Notes: a model not told the origin generated them from the sequence alone. Positions 43,702-54,538 are shown, numbered from the stretch's first letter. The stretch is DNA of 64,000 nucleotides from Bradyrhizobium barranii subsp. barranii (GCF_017565645.3 NZ_CP086136.1:1240001-1304000); one strand, 5' to 3'. Program-made: numbers and translations.

Positions 43702-45171
43702 TTAACTGTTGTTGGCCGGCTTGGCGGCGGGCTTGGTCGCCGCCTTGGGCTTGGCGGGCTTGGCCGCCTGATCGCCGCTTGCCGAAGGCTTCTCGGCGGG
43801 TTTCGCCGCCGCACCGTGCTTGGCCGCGGCATGCTTGGTCCCGGCCGGCTTCGCCGCGGACTTGGTATCGCTTTTGGCGTCAGGCTTGGCGGCATCCGGC
43901 TTTGCCGCCGCCGTCTTGGCATCCTTCGGCTTGTCGGTTGGCTTGTCGGCCGCATCAGGCTTCCTGGCGACGCGCGACTTCTTGCCACGCGGCTTTGGCG
44001 TGGCCTGCTGGTCGGCATCGGCCGCGACCGCCGCGATCAGGGCGGTGCCGGTGCGGGTCGGGCCGGTATAGACCAGCACGGGCTCGGCCGCAGCCGGGGC
44101 GGAGGCCATCAGCTCGGAGGCCTTCATCAGGGGCGGCTGAAGGCCCGCGGTGAAGAAGGTGACCTGGGCTTCGCCGCCGGTGGCGGAGGCCGATCCGGAG
44201 GTGCCGCCATTGGCGGCGATCAGTGCGTCGTCATCGTCGCTGGCTGGCCGCTTGCGATGACCGCCGCACATGTCCTCGCGCAGGTTCGGCGGCGAAGCGT
44301 CGACCGGCACCAGCTTGTCGACGGTGCCGAGCGAGGGGCGGAGCCAAGTGAGATTGTCCTGGCTGAAGCCGCGTTCGAGCAGCTGCGCGGCCTTCACCGC
44401 ACGCGCAGTGCCGGAGTTGGCGCCGAGCACGACGGCGATCAGCCGTCGGCCGTTGCGCGTGGCCGACGCCACGAGATTGTAGCCGGAGGCGCAGATGAAG
44501 CCGGTCTTGAAACCGTCGGCGCCGGGATAGCGGCCGATCAGCTTGTTGAAATTACCGGTGACGCGCTTGCCGAAGCGGATTGCCGGGATGTGCACGAAAT
44601 ATTCGTATTCCGGCAGGTCGCGCAGGAACGAGCGCGCGAGAATGCCGAGGTCGCGCGCGGACGTGATCTGGCCGTCAGCGGGCAGGCCGTTCGGATTGAC
44701 GTAGCTCGTCTGCGTCATGCCGAGCTTCTGCGCGGTATCGTTCATCATCGCCGAGAAGCCGTCGATCGAGCCGCCGACGCCTTCGGCGAGCACCACGGCC
44801 ATGTCGTTCGCCGACTTCACCATCATCATCTTCAGCGCGTTGTCGACGGTGAGCTGCGTTCCCGGACGGAACCCCATCTTCGACGGCGATTGCGAAGCCG
44901 CCGTCGGCGACACCGTGATCAGCGTGTCGAGCGTGAGCCTGCCGTCCTTCACCGCCTTCAGCGTCACGTAGGCCGTCATGATCTTGGTGACGGAGGCCGG
45001 ATACCACGGAATGGTCGCGTTCTCCGCCTGCAGCACCTTGCCGCTGTCGGCTTCGATCAGCAGCAGTGCTTCGGCGCCCGCCGTGCGCGGCGCAAGCAGC
45101 ACCGCGGATGTGAGGGCCGCAGCGAACAGGTTGAACAGGGACTTGCGAAGCAGCGGGCGAAGGGCGTGCAC
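43702..45171 (-). CDS. D-alanyl-D-alanine carboxypeptidase (peptidase S11) with long Ala/Lys/Pro tail
   Basis: 489 residues. Signal peptide (LFAAALTSAVLLAPRTAGA) then the three active motifs: SVTK (in WYPASVTKIMTAY), SAN (MMMVKSANDMAV) and KTG (GADGFKTGFICASG). It trims pentapeptide side chains of peptidoglycan. Beyond about residue 310, instead of the usual membrane-anchor helix, there is a low-complexity tail of Ala, Lys and Pro ending AAKPANNS, which may bind the acidic cell wall or DNA-like polyanions. It lies behind ndvA on the same strand. Confidence 0.93.
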   Translation of the reverse strand: MHALRPLLRKSLFNLFAAALTSAVLLAPRTAGAEALLLIEADSGKVLQAENATIPWYPASVTKIMTAYVTLKAVKDGRLTLDTLITVSPTAASQSPSKMGFRPGTQLTVDNALKMMMVKSANDMAVVLAEGVGGSIDGFSAMMNDTAQKLGMTQTSYVNPNGLPADGQITSARDLGILARSFLRDLPEYEYFVHIPAIRFGKRVTGNFNKLIGRYPGADGFKTGFICASGYNLVASATRNGRRLIAVVLGANSGTARAVKAAQLLERGFSQDNLTWLRPSLGTVDKLVPVDASPPNLREDMCGGHRKRPASDDDDALIAANGGTSGSASATGGEAQVTFFTAGLQPPLMKASELMASAPAAAEPVLVYTGPTRTGTALIAAVAADADQQATPKPRGKKSRVARKPDAADKPTDKPKDAKTAAAKPDAAKPDAKSDTKSAAKPAGTKHAAAKHGAAAKPAEKPSASGDQAAKPAKPKAATKPAAKPANNS

Positions 45172-45347
45172 TATCCGATTCCGGTCCTTGGAGACCCGCC
45201 GGTTCCGGTCGGCTCTCGTGATCTGATGTTCGGTTCTGAAATCCGGCGCCGCCGCTTGCGGCGTCGCAAACCTATACCGGCTCGTGCGTCGAGAACAGGG
45301 GTTTCGGCCGGGTATTCCGTGATGAAATAGGCCGAATTTCGACGATG

Positions 45348-47144
45348 CTATGGGGACTTGACCGCGGTCGCCGCAGCCTCAGCGGCCGTCACGCTGGCCC
45401 GTGCATTTTCCTGAACCATGAACTGGGCCCTGGCGAGTTCGGCAAAATGGCCGCCTTTGGCCACGAGTTCATCGAAAGTTCCGCTTTCGATCACCCGGCC
45501 GTTCTCGAACACCAGGATCCGCGTGGCATTGCGGATGGTGGAGAGACGGTGGGCGATCACGAACGTGGTGCGTCCCTTCATCACTTCGTCGAGAGCGGCG
45601 TTCACCTTGGCCTCGGTGACGGCGTCGAGCGCGGAGGTGGCCTCGTCCAGGATCAGGATCGGCGGATCCTTCAGCAGCGCGCGGGCGATCGACAGCCGCT
45701 GGCGTTCGCCGCCGGAGAGCATGCGGCCGCGCTCGCCGGCATTGGTCTCGAAGCCGCCGCTGCGCTCGATGAATTCGAGCGCCTGCGCGCGCTCCGCGGC
45801 CTTGCGCATCTCCGCTTCGGTCGCATCCGGTTTGCCGACGTGCAAATTCTCCGCGATCGAGCGGTTGAACAGCAGCGCCTCCTGGAACACCACGCCGATG
45901 TTCCGGCGCAGCGACGTCAGCGTCACGCCGCGGACGTCCATGCCGTCGATCCTGATGAAGCCCGACTGCGGATCGAAGGCGCGATGCAGAAGCGCGATCG
46001 CCGTCGACTTGCCGGCGCCGGTCGCGCCGACCAGCGCGATGGTCTGGCCGGGCAGCGCGGTGAAGGAGAGGTCCTCGACCGCCGGCCGCTTGCCGTCATA
46101 GGAGAAGGTGACGTCGTTGAATTCGACGAGGCCGGAGAGCCGCCCGGCATCGATCGCGTCGGGCCGGTCGTGGACCGTGGGTACGGCATCGAGCACGTTG
46201 AAGAACTCGCGCAGGCGCGGGGCTTCCATGAACACGTTGTTGATGAAGCTCACGACCTGCTCGAGCTTCTGGATCAGCAGCGTCGCGAAGCTCACGAACA
46301 TCACGATCTCGCCGACGGAGGTGAGCCCCTGGTCGTGTAGCGCGATGCCGAGCGCGAAGATCGCGAGCACCGTGATCGTCGTGGAGGCGCGCGTGATGAC
46401 GGTGACGAGCGCCCACCACGACAGCACCGGCATCTGCGCCGCCAGCAGCTCGTCGGCGACGGAGCGCAAGCCCTTCACCTCGGATTCGACGCGCACGAAG
46501 CTCTGTACCAGCGCGACGTTGCCGAGCGCGTCGGAGGCGCGCGCGGAGAGCTCGCTATATTGCTCCTCGACCGCCATCTGCATGCCGAAGGTCTTGCGCA
46601 CGACGAAGGTGGTCAGCACGGTGAAGACGATGCAGAGCACGAAAAGCAGGATCGCGAGCCGCCAGTTCAGGTAGAGCGACAGCGGCAGCAGCACCACGAC
46701 CGACAGGATCGCGGCAAAGTGCTCGCGGAAGAAGCCGAGCCACAATCGCCACAGCGCATCGGTGCCGTTGAGCATCACCTTCATCAGCCGGCCCGAATGG
46801 GTGCCTGAGTGGAAGGTCAGCGGCAGCTGCAGAATGTGCTCGAAATAGTCGGTCAGCACCGCCTGGCGCTGGCGGTGCGAGAGCCGGTCGGCCTGCAACG
46901 CCACGATCGCGCTGCAGCCGATGGTGAACAGCCCGAACGCCACCCAGGCCAGCAGGAACGGCCAGGCCGAATTCGACCCGGCGACCGCCTTGCCGGAGAG
47001 CACGTCGACGATCCGGCCGAACAGCACGGGCTCGGCGAATTGCGAGGCGGCGAGCAGCAGATTGGCGAACGCCAGCAGCCAGCCCAGCCGCGCCTCCTTG
47101 CCGAGCAGCTCAAGAACGCGGGTGTAGAGGCTGAAAATGGACAT
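45348..47144 (-). CDS. ndvA: NdvA-type beta-glucan ABC exporter
   Basis: 598 residues: an N-terminal six-helix exporter domain (about 1-320) fused to an ATPase. Walker A is [12 protein letters not shown], the signature [17 protein letters not shown] and Walker [14 protein letters not shown]. Sequence and architecture match NdvA/ChvA of rhizobia, which exports cyclic beta-glucan to the periplasm for osmotic adaptation and nodule development. Bradyrhizobium glucans are beta-1,3/1,6, so the substrate here would be that type, inferred. Same strand as a binding-protein gene 91 bp upstream; no ndvB is visible in the window. Confidence 0.92.
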   Translation of the reverse strand: MSIFSLYTRVLELLGKEARLGWLLAFANLLLAASQFAEPVLFGRIVDVLSGKAVAGSNSAWPFLLAWVAFGLFTIGCSAIVALQADRLSHRQRQAVLTDYFEHILQLPLTFHSGTHSGRLMKVMLNGTDALWRLWLGFFREHFAAILSVVVLLPLSLYLNWRLAILLFVLCIVFTVLTTFVVRKTFGMQMAVEEQYSELSARASDALGNVALVQSFVRVESEVKGLRSVADELLAAQMPVLSWWALVTVITRASTTITVLAIFALGIALHDQGLTSVGEIVMFVSFATLLIQKLEQVVSFINNVFMEAPRLREFFNVLDAVPTVHDRPDAIDAGRLSGLVEFNDVTFSYDGKRPAVEDLSFTALPGQTIALVGATGAGKSTAIALLHRAFDPQSGFIRIDGMDVRGVTLTSLRRNIGVVFQEALLFNRSIAENLHVGKPDATEAEMRKAAERAQALEFIERSGGFETNAGERGRMLSGGERQRLSIARALLKDPPILILDEATSALDAVTEAKVNAALDEVMKGRTTFVIAHRLSTIRNATRILVFENGRVIESGTFDELVAKGGHFAELARAQFMVQENARASVTAAEAAATAVKSP

Positions 47145-47235
47145 GCGGGCGAGGAACTCAGGCGGATCGAACGAGGTGAGCCCATATTCTAATCAGGGAT
47201 CGCCCGCGAGATACAGCGGAAGCTGCCGGTTTTGC

Positions 47236-48285
47236 TCAGTTGATCAGCCGTCCCGCGACCGGCGGCAGGAACCGGTCGTCGAAGATATCGCCCGCCGCCG
47301 GCCGTTTGCGGAATTTGAAATCCTGGGCGATCTGGTCGATCGAGCGGTCCAGGCGCGCCGGGTCGATGCCGCCGAGGCCGTTGCGCTTGACCTCGTCGGT
47401 CAGGATGTTGTCGATGAGCACGCTGCGCAGGCGTTCCCGCTCGAGGTCGCGGTCGCCGTCGTCGATCCGGCTCGTGGCTTCGTCCGCCGCACGGGCCGGC
47501 TCTTTGATGGTCGCGTTGACGCCGGCGATCAATGCGCGGACGAATCCCTTCACGGCGTCGGGCTTCGCGGCGGCGAAAGCGGGGTTGGCCACCACGGCGA
47601 AGCCGTAGGCTTCGCAGCCATAGTCGGCATAGCGGAGTACCACGAGATCGCCGCCGGGCACGCCGCGGTCGCGCAGGTTCACCGCCGAGAGATAGCTGAA
47701 GCCGGCGACGGCATCGACCTGGCCCGCGGAGAGGAGCGGCTCGCGGACCGCGGCGCTGATCTTGTGGAATTTCACTTGCGACGCGTTGATGCCGTTCTGC
47801 TGCGCCAGCGCCGGCCACAGCCGCATCGACAGATCGCCGTCGGCGACGCCGACGGTCTTGCCGTCGAGGTCGGGCAGCAAGTGAATGCCGCGGCTCCTCC
47901 GCGCGACGATCGCGTAAGGCGCGCGATTGAACAACACGAACACGGCTTTGACCGGCGCGGCATCGTCCTTGTCGCGAAAGCGGATCAGCTCGTTGATGTC
48001 GACGAGCGCGAGCTCGCTATCGCCCTTGGCGACGCGCGCGAGCGCCTCTGGCGATCCGGCTGCGCTATTGAAGGACACGTTGAGACGCTCGGCGCCGAAA
48101 TTACCGTCCTTCGCGGCGAGGAAGAACGGCGCCATGCTCGCATCGACAGGACGATCGAATGTGAAGTGGATGGCAGTGGACGGCGCAGCAGTCTCGGCCG
48201 CGCTGACGTCGCGCGCAGCCAGCGCGGCGAGCGAGATTGCAATGGCCAGCAGGCCGCGAAGGGCGATCGTCTTGAATGCAAACAT
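47236..48285 (-). CDS. periplasmic substrate-binding protein of the NMT1/SsuA type
   Basis: 349 residues from the ATG at 48285. Signal peptide ALRGLLAIAISLAALAARDVSA. Marks of the nitrate/sulfonate/taurine/thiamine-precursor binding family: DASMAPFFLAAKDGNFGAE, SGSPEALARVAKG-like helix, KTVGVADGDLSMRLWPAL and VDAVAGFSYLSAV. No permease or ATPase of that class is adjacent; the next gene is ndvA, an exporter. It may partner with a transporter elsewhere. Ligand unknown. Confidence 0.82.
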   Translation of the reverse strand: MFAFKTIALRGLLAIAISLAALAARDVSAAETAAPSTAIHFTFDRPVDASMAPFFLAAKDGNFGAERLNVSFNSAAGSPEALARVAKGDSELALVDINELIRFRDKDDAAPVKAVFVLFNRAPYAIVARRSRGIHLLPDLDGKTVGVADGDLSMRLWPALAQQNGINASQVKFHKISAAVREPLLSAGQVDAVAGFSYLSAVNLRDRGVPGGDLVVLRYADYGCEAYGFAVVANPAFAAAKPDAVKGFVRALIAGVNATIKEPARAADEATSRIDDGDRDLERERLRSVLIDNILTDEVKRNGLGGIDPARLDRSIDQIAQDFKFRKRPAAGDIFDDRFLPPVAGRLIN

Positions 48286-48380
48286 CAGTCGCGCCGGTCC
48301 CGCATTGTTGTGGTTTCGTGACGCTCGCAGCGCCGGCCAGCGACGAGCCTGCGCGCGCCAACATGAACGGCGGATGAGCG

Positions 48381-48407
48381 GGGGTTGCGTCATGATCACG
48401 CAACCCC
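48381..48407. other. perfect inverted repeat in the divergent promoter region
   Basis: GGGGTTGCGT at 48381-48390 pairs exactly with ACGCAACCCC at 48398-48407 around CATGATC. A second hairpin (GTTGGGGTTC with GAACCCAAC) follows at about 48419-48439. They lie between divergent genes (48285 minus, 48513 plus) and could be operators or mRNA hairpins. Confidence 0.55.
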
Positions 48408-48512
48408 GTTCAGCTTCTGTTGGGGTTCGGGAACCCAACATGGGCTGCGGGTGTTTGAAAGACATGAGCCTGTCGTCAGGCACCATTCGAGGTCCCAAGG
48501 AGGGTCCAGGAC

Positions 48513-48887
48513 ATGTTTGACCGATTTTCGAGATTTGCCGGCCGCAAGGCCGTCTTTGCCACCGCCGCGGTGCTGGCGCTGACCGCGGTCGCCCCGACTG
48601 CCTCATACGCAGGCGGCCGCCACTGGCATGGCGGTGGCGGTGCTGCGGCTGCCGCGGCCTTTGCCGGCATCATCGGCACCGGCCTTGCGATCGCTGCGAC
48701 CCGTGACGCCTACGCTTATGATTACGGTCCGGGTCCGGGTTATGGCTATTACGGCGGCCCTGCCTATTACAGTGGCCCCGCCTACGGTCCTTACTACGGC
48801 CCGGGCCCGAACTACCAATATCAGCGCTATGGCGGCACGGCTCCGTCGGAGCTCTGTGGCCAGGGCTACATGCAGAACTGCTACTAG
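48513..48887 (+). CDS. exported Gly/Tyr/Pro-rich protein
   Basis: 124 residues with GGAGG upstream. Signal peptide (VFATAAVLALTAVAPTASYA), a His/Gly patch (GGRHWHGGGG), a membrane-like Ala-rich helix (AAAAAFAGIIGTGLAIAA), then a Tyr-Gly-Pro low-complexity part (YDYGPGPGYGYYGGP) and a short C-terminus with two Cys (ELCGQGYMQNCY). This layout recurs in Bradyrhizobium small envelope proteins; function unknown. Followed by a 15-bp tandem repeat and a strong terminator. Confidence 0.75.
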   Translation: MFDRFSRFAGRKAVFATAAVLALTAVAPTASYAGGRHWHGGGGAAAAAAFAGIIGTGLAIAATRDAYAYDYGPGPGYGYYGGPAYYSGPAYGPYYGPGPNYQYQRYGGTAPSELCGQGYMQNCY

Positions 48888-48890
48888 CCT

Positions 48891-48935
48891 TGGCTGCCAA
48901 GTCCTTGGCTACCAAGTCCCTGGCTACCAAGTCTT
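48891..48935. repeat. 15-bp tandem repeat
   Basis: TTGGCTACCAAGTCC repeated three times with minor changes, directly after the stop of the Gly/Tyr-rich gene. Each unit contains a TTGG...CCAA inverted pair, so single units may fold. Confidence 0.8.
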
Positions 48936-48941
48936 GACCAA

Positions 48942-48977
48942 AACAGGCCGTCGCGCTTGCCGCGGCGGCCTGTTTTT
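48942..48977 (+). terminator. rho-independent terminator
   Basis: A 14-bp stem (AACAGGCCGTCGCG with CGCGGCGGCCTGTT, one G-T pair) with loop CTTGC and a following T-run, ending the transcript of the Gly/Tyr-rich gene. Confidence 0.88.
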
Positions 48978-49035
48978 CGCTTTTAACCCTGCGCGTTAAC
49001 GCGCTCGCCATTGGTTTAGGGTAGTTTTGAGTACC

Positions 49036-49440
49036 ATGAGTGATTCGCTTGAGCGGCTATATCTGGCTGTGCTCGCGGCCAAGGATCTTGATCCGGCAAC
49101 ATCGCGTACCGCCCGGCTGTTTCAGCGTGGGCCATCCAAAATGGCGAAGAAACTGGCCGAAGAAGCCATTGAGGTCGTCATTGACGCGGTCAATGGCGAT
49201 AGCGAGGCCGTGATCCGGGAAAGCGCCGACCTGCTCTACAATCTCACGGTGCTCTGGGCCTCGGCCGGCGTGCGCCCGGAGGATGTCTGGCGCGAGATGG
49301 CGCGGCGGGAAGACATGCTCGGCATTGCCGAGAAGCTGCCGAAGTCGCCGATGAAGCTGCCCAAAGTCGCGTCACCGCGCGTTGCCGCCAGGCGGCCAAT
49401 TGTCGCGCTGGAAGGGCGCGTCTCGCGCAAGCGCCACTAA
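49036..49440 (+). CDS. hisE: HisE-like phosphoribosyl-ATP pyrophosphatase with basic tail
   Basis: 134 residues from the ATG at 49036. The MazG-like helical core (EEAIEVVIDAVNG and ESADLLYNLTVLW) holds the Mg2+-binding E-x-x-E and E-x-x-D residues used to release pyrophosphate from phosphoribosyl-ATP in histidine synthesis. Canonical HisE ends soon after the core at about 105 residues; here a ~30-residue basic tail follows (RRPIVALEGRVSRKRH). No other his genes adjoin it, so it could be a second HisE copy or a related pyrophosphohydrolase. Confidence 0.8.
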   Translation: MSDSLERLYLAVLAAKDLDPATSRTARLFQRGPSKMAKKLAEEAIEVVIDAVNGDSEAVIRESADLLYNLTVLWASAGVRPEDVWREMARREDMLGIAEKLPKSPMKLPKVASPRVAARRPIVALEGRVSRKRH

Positions 49441-49477
49441 AGCGCGATGAAACCGGAGCAAAGCGTCATCGCGCTTT
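49439..49477 (+). terminator. inverted repeat after the HisE-like gene
   Basis: A perfect 12-bp stem, AAAGCGCGATGA with TCATCGCGCTTT, around a 15-base loop that begins at the stop codon; ends TTTAGG. Confidence 0.7.
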
Positions 49478-49594
49478 AGGTTGTTGTTTGCGCGTGAACT
49501 TTCGGAAAACCGCGACACACTGTTCCGGATCACGCCAAATCGTCACAAAACTCGCGATGGACAAATCCGTCCCATGGTGCTTCATCGCGGCGCC

Positions 49595-50176
49595 ATGCTG
49601 AAACGTATCTACGACTGGTGCATCGACGCCGCCCACAAGCCCTACGCGCTCTGGATCATGGGAGCCGTGGCTTTCGCAGAAAGCTCCTTCTTTCCGGTCC
49701 CGCCGGATGTGATGCTGATCCCGATGTCGCTGGCGCGCCCGCAGCGCGCCTGGCTCTACGCCGCGGTCTGCACCGCGACCTCGGTGGTGGGCGGTCTGCT
49801 GGGCTACGCCATCGGTGCGCTGCTGTTTGACTCGGTCGGCCATTGGCTGATCCAGGTCTATGGCCTCGGCGACAAGGTCGATGCCTTCCGCGCCTCCTAT
49901 GCGGAGTGGGGCGCGGTGATCATCCTGCTCAAGGGCCTGACGCCGATCCCCTACAAGCTCGTCACCATCACCTCGGGCTTTGCCGGTTACAATATCGGCC
50001 TGTTCATCCTGTGCTCGATCGTCGCGCGCGGCGGCCGTTTCTTCATCGTCGCGATCCTGCTCAACCGCTATGGCGATTGGATCCGCGTCAGGATCGAGAA
50101 GCATCTCGGTCTCTGGGTGGCGCTCGGCGCCGCCGTGCTGGTGCTCGGCTTCGTCGTCGCGGTCAAGCTGATCTAG
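49595..50176 (+). CDS. YqaA/DedA-type membrane protein
   Basis: 193 residues from the ATG at 49595. Five to six hydrophobic spans. Marks of the SNARE-associated/DedA-like family: AFAESSFFPVPPDVMLIPM, WGAVIILLKGLTPIPYKLV with the proline, and SIVARGGRFFIVAILL with the Arg. Members scramble phospholipids or affect membrane charge and cell division; the substrate of this one is unknown. Starts at 49574 or 49595 are both possible; no ribosome-binding site decides. Confidence 0.85.
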   Translation: MLKRIYDWCIDAAHKPYALWIMGAVAFAESSFFPVPPDVMLIPMSLARPQRAWLYAAVCTATSVVGGLLGYAIGALLFDSVGHWLIQVYGLGDKVDAFRASYAEWGAVIILLKGLTPIPYKLVTITSGFAGYNIGLFILCSIVARGGRFFIVAILLNRYGDWIRVRIEKHLGLWVALGAAVLVLGFVVAVKLI

Positions 50177-50298
50177 GGAATGATCCGGACCCGAAGGGCC
50201 GCCTCAGCGCAACGTGTGAAGCCGTTCTCCGCAAAGATCATGTTCGCTCGATAACCGCGCGCTTTGCCGCTGCGCCGGGTTCGGCTACGGTTGCCGTC

Positions 50299-50838
50299 AT
50301 GATGGTTCGATCCGGCAATCCGGTCCTCCGACCGGGGACGCTGATATTTGCAGTGCTTTCGCTCCTGCTCGGTGCCGGCGGCACCGGCTGGCCGCAATCC
50401 GCGCCGCCGGCGCTCGGCTTGCGGGAGCAGGGACCGCAGACCGCGCCGCCGCCCTCGACATCGGCACCTTCATCGCCGCCGGCGCGCGAGGAAAATCCCG
50501 GGCTGATCAACGAAATGGGCAAGCTGTTCGACAAGCTGCCCTCGATCCTGCCACCGATCAAAAGCCCGAGCGAGACCATGAACGATCTGTCGCGGCTGGC
50601 GACGCCGTCGGCCATGGTGTCGGGGCGCATGGCCTGCCCCGCCTCGTCGAATGGCGCACCCGACTGCAAGCAGGCCGCCGACCAGCTCTGCCAGAGCAAG
50701 GGCTACAAGGAAGGCAAGAGCCTGAAAGCCGATTCCGCGGAAAAATGCTCGGCCAAGGTTCTGATCCCGGGCCGGCAACGCAAACCGGATGACTGCCGCA
50801 CCGATACCTTCGTCACCAGCGCGCTGTGCCAGAACTGA
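50299..50838 (+). CDS. exported protein of unknown function
   Basis: 179 residues. Signal peptide VLRPGTLIFAVLSLLLGAGG, a Pro/Ser-rich linker, then an amphipathic stretch (NEMGKLFDKLPSILPPIKSP) and a C-terminal domain with six Cys (MACPASSNG, PDCKQAADQLCQSKGY, EKCSAKVL, DDCRTDTF, ALCQN). Two adjacent ATG codons; the first is chosen. No family known to me. It starts 27 bp upstream of aspA's ribosome-binding region and may be co-transcribed. Confidence 0.72.
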   Translation: MMVRSGNPVLRPGTLIFAVLSLLLGAGGTGWPQSAPPALGLREQGPQTAPPPSTSAPSSPPAREENPGLINEMGKLFDKLPSILPPIKSPSETMNDLSRLATPSAMVSGRMACPASSNGAPDCKQAADQLCQSKGYKEGKSLKADSAEKCSAKVLIPGRQRKPDDCRTDTFVTSALCQN

Positions 50839-50865
50839 GGACGTAGCGCCAGCAAAGGAGCGCCC

Positions 50866-52266
<1,401 letters not shown>

Positions 52267-52421
52267 TGCCGCCCACGTTTGCGTAGCGAATTCCGCATGT
52301 TGGAATTGCGGTAACGGCATCCGCCACGGCGTCAAAACGCAATACTTGACAGTGGAAAGATTGCCTTGTTGGTATGGCCTCCACCTTTCGATTTGCTCGC
52401 CACCAAAGGATCGTTTCGCCT

Positions 52422-53384
52422 ATGTCCATGCCTGCCTTGTTCAAGGGGCGCTTGTCGATCCCCGTGATCGGTTCGCCGCTCTTCATCATCTCGGTGCCCG
52501 ATCTCGTGATCGCGCAGTGCAAGGCCGGTGTGGTCGGCTCGTTTCCGTCGCTGAACGCGCGGCCGCCGGAGCTGCTCGACGAATGGCTGGCGCGGATCAC
52601 CGAAGAGCTCGCGGCCTATGACCATCCCGACAAGCCGTCGGCGCCGTTCGCGGTGAACCAGATCGTGCACAAGTCGAACAACCGGCTCGATCACGACATG
52701 CAGCTCTGCGCCAAGTACAAGGTGCCGATGATCATCTCGTCGCTCGGCGCGCGCGAGGAGCTCAATCAAGCGGTGCACGGCTGGGGCGGCATCGTCTTCC
52801 ACGACGTGATCAACCAGAAGTTTGCCCACAAGGCGATCGAGAAGGGGGCCGATGGTCTGATCCTGGTTGCGGCCGGCGCCGGCGGCCACGCCGGCACGAT
52901 CTCGCCGCTGGCCTTCGTCGCAGAAACGCGAAAATGGTTCGATGGCCCGATCGCGCTGTCGGGTGCCATTGGCAACGGCAAGGCGATCCGCGCCGCGCGC
53001 ATCCTCGGCGCAGACTTCGCCTATATCGGCTCGGCCTTCATTGCGACCAAGGAAGCCAACGCGGTCGAGAAATACAAGGAGATGATCGCGGGCTCGACGG
53101 CCGACGACATCGTCTACTCGAACCTCTTCACCGGTGTGCACGGCAACTATCTGAAACCTTCGATCCTCGCGGCCGGCATGGATCCGGAAAACCTGCCGAC
53201 GTCCGATCCGTCCAAGATGAACTTCGGCACGGATGCCTCCGGCGAGCGCGCCAAGCCGAAAGCCTGGAAGGAGATCTGGGGTTCGGGCCAGGGCATCGGC
53301 AGCGTCGACGGCATCATCCCCGCCGCCGATCTGATCGCGCGCTTCAAGAAGGAATATGACGAAGCGATCGACCCGCCGCTCTAA
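52422..53384 (+). CDS. nitronate monooxygenase (copy 1)
   Basis: 320 residues from the ATG at 52422. FMN-dependent TIM barrel of the 2-nitropropane dioxygenase family: PVIGSPLFIISVPDL, AAGAGGHAGTISPLAF for FMN phosphate, GPIALSGAIGNGKAIRAA and FAYIGSAFIATKEA. It oxidises nitronates such as propionate-3-nitronate. A second copy lies at 56400. A palindromic repeat follows before the thioesterase gene. Confidence 0.9.
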   Translation: MSMPALFKGRLSIPVIGSPLFIISVPDLVIAQCKAGVVGSFPSLNARPPELLDEWLARITEELAAYDHPDKPSAPFAVNQIVHKSNNRLDHDMQLCAKYKVPMIISSLGAREELNQAVHGWGGIVFHDVINQKFAHKAIEKGADGLILVAAGAGGHAGTISPLAFVAETRKWFDGPIALSGAIGNGKAIRAARILGADFAYIGSAFIATKEANAVEKYKEMIAGSTADDIVYSNLFTGVHGNYLKPSILAAGMDPENLPTSDPSKMNFGTDASGERAKPKAWKEIWGSGQGIGSVDGIIPAADLIARFKKEYDEAIDPPL

Positions 53385-53394
53385 CCGCTCTCGT

Positions 53395-53520
53395 GTCCCG
53401 GACGCGCTGCAGCGTGCAACGCTGCTGCGCGGAGCCGGGACCCATCGCTGCAGCACATGGACCCCGGCTCTGCAGCGCACCGCTTACGCGCTGCACTGCG
53501 TCCGGGGAACGCCAGCCGAG
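53395..53520. repeat. palindromic intergenic repeat
   Basis: TGTCCCGGACGCGCTGCAGC at one end and CTGCACTGCGTCCGGGGA at the other, with an inner GGAGCCGGGACCC paired to GACCCCGGCTC. No gene. Confidence 0.75.
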
Positions 53521-53533
53521 ATATCGGGCAAAC

Positions 53534-54307
53534 ATGACCGCCATCTATCGCGTCGACGGCAACAACGTCGTCACCAGCCCCAATGCTGCCGGTCCGTGGG
53601 ACCGGCGCATGCAGCACGGCTCGGCGCCGTCTGCACTGGTGACGTGGGCGGCGGAACGCATTCCGACGCCGGTGCCGATGAATGTTGCGCGCGTCACCAT
53701 CGACTTGATGCGCCCGGTGCCGGTGGCGCCGCTCACGATCGAGAGCGAGGTTTTGCGCGAGGGGCGCAAGATCCAGCTCTGCGAGATCAAGTTGTTCGCC
53801 GACGGTGTTCAGGTCGTCGGTGCCACCGTGCTCAAGATCAAGCGGCAATCACAGCCTTTGCCGGACGACGTCAAGGAGTTGCCGGTCACGCTGCCGTCGC
53901 CCGAGGACTCGCTGGTCGAGGACGGCCATGGCGCGACCAGTCCGTTCGCAGGCATGGTCTCGATGCGCGCCGCGCGCGGCCGGTTCGGCCAGGCCGGGGC
54001 CGGCGCGATCTGGTTTCGCCTCGACCATCCGCTGGTCGAAGGCGAAGCGGTCTCGCAGGCGATGCGCGCCGTGGTCGCCGCCGACTTTTCCAACGGCACC
54101 GCCTCGACGCTCGACTTCCGTGCCTGGACCTACATTAATGCCGACCTCACCGTGAACCTGTCGCGCCAGCCGGTCGGCGAGTGGATCTTGCTCGACGGCG
54201 AATCCTGGATCGGCCCCTACGGCGCCGGCCTCGCGATGTCGCGGCTCGCGGATCGTCACGGCTATTTCGGCCGCGCGGTGCAGAGTCTGGTGATCGAAAA
54301 GCGCTAA
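53534..54307 (+). CDS. acyl-CoA thioesterase (double-hotdog, TesB-like)
   Basis: 257 residues from the ATG at 53534. Two hotdog halves: WDRRMQHGSAPSALVTWAAE with IDLMRPVPVAPLTIESEVLR in the first, and FDFRAWTY-like TLDFRAWTYINADLTVNLSR with GAGLAMSRLADRHG in the second, the last Asp and Gln/Ser region being the usual TesB active site. It hydrolyses acyl-CoA; chain length not known. Same strand as a nitronate monooxygenase gene, and near an acyl-CoA synthetase gene on the other strand, suggesting a fatty-acid module. Confidence 0.85.
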   Translation: MTAIYRVDGNNVVTSPNAAGPWDRRMQHGSAPSALVTWAAERIPTPVPMNVARVTIDLMRPVPVAPLTIESEVLREGRKIQLCEIKLFADGVQVVGATVLKIKRQSQPLPDDVKELPVTLPSPEDSLVEDGHGATSPFAGMVSMRAARGRFGQAGAGAIWFRLDHPLVEGEAVSQAMRAVVAADFSNGTASTLDFRAWTYINADLTVNLSRQPVGEWILLDGESWIGPYGAGLAMSRLADRHGYFGRAVQSLVIEKR

Positions 54308-54439
54308 GCGTGACGGCAAGCGCCGTGATCGCTCCTTGCGCCGATTGAACGGCAGACTTCCGCCGCCGCGGAAGGGATGCCCTGGTCGCGAACCTCTTCT
54401 TGTCCGGAGGTCTCTGCTCGACGCCAGCGTCCTGCCAGT

Positions 54440-54538
54440 TCAGCTGCCGTAGACGATCTTGATCTCCCACAGCAGGACGATGATAGCCGTGATCAACGTG
54501 ATCGCGGCCAACGCACTTTCCAAGGAAGCGACTCTCAT
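54440..54538 (-). CDS. 32-residue single-span membrane peptide
   Basis: ATG at 54538 to TGA at 54440-54442 encodes MRVASLESALAAITLITA and IIVLLWEIKIVYGS, one membrane helix with a short tail. GGAG lies 6 bases before the ATG, a good ribosome-binding site. It sits alone in a 420-bp gap (54308-54728) that otherwise shows no gene. Unknown function. Confidence 0.55.
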   Translation of the reverse strand: MRVASLESALAAITLITAIIVLLWEIKIVYGS

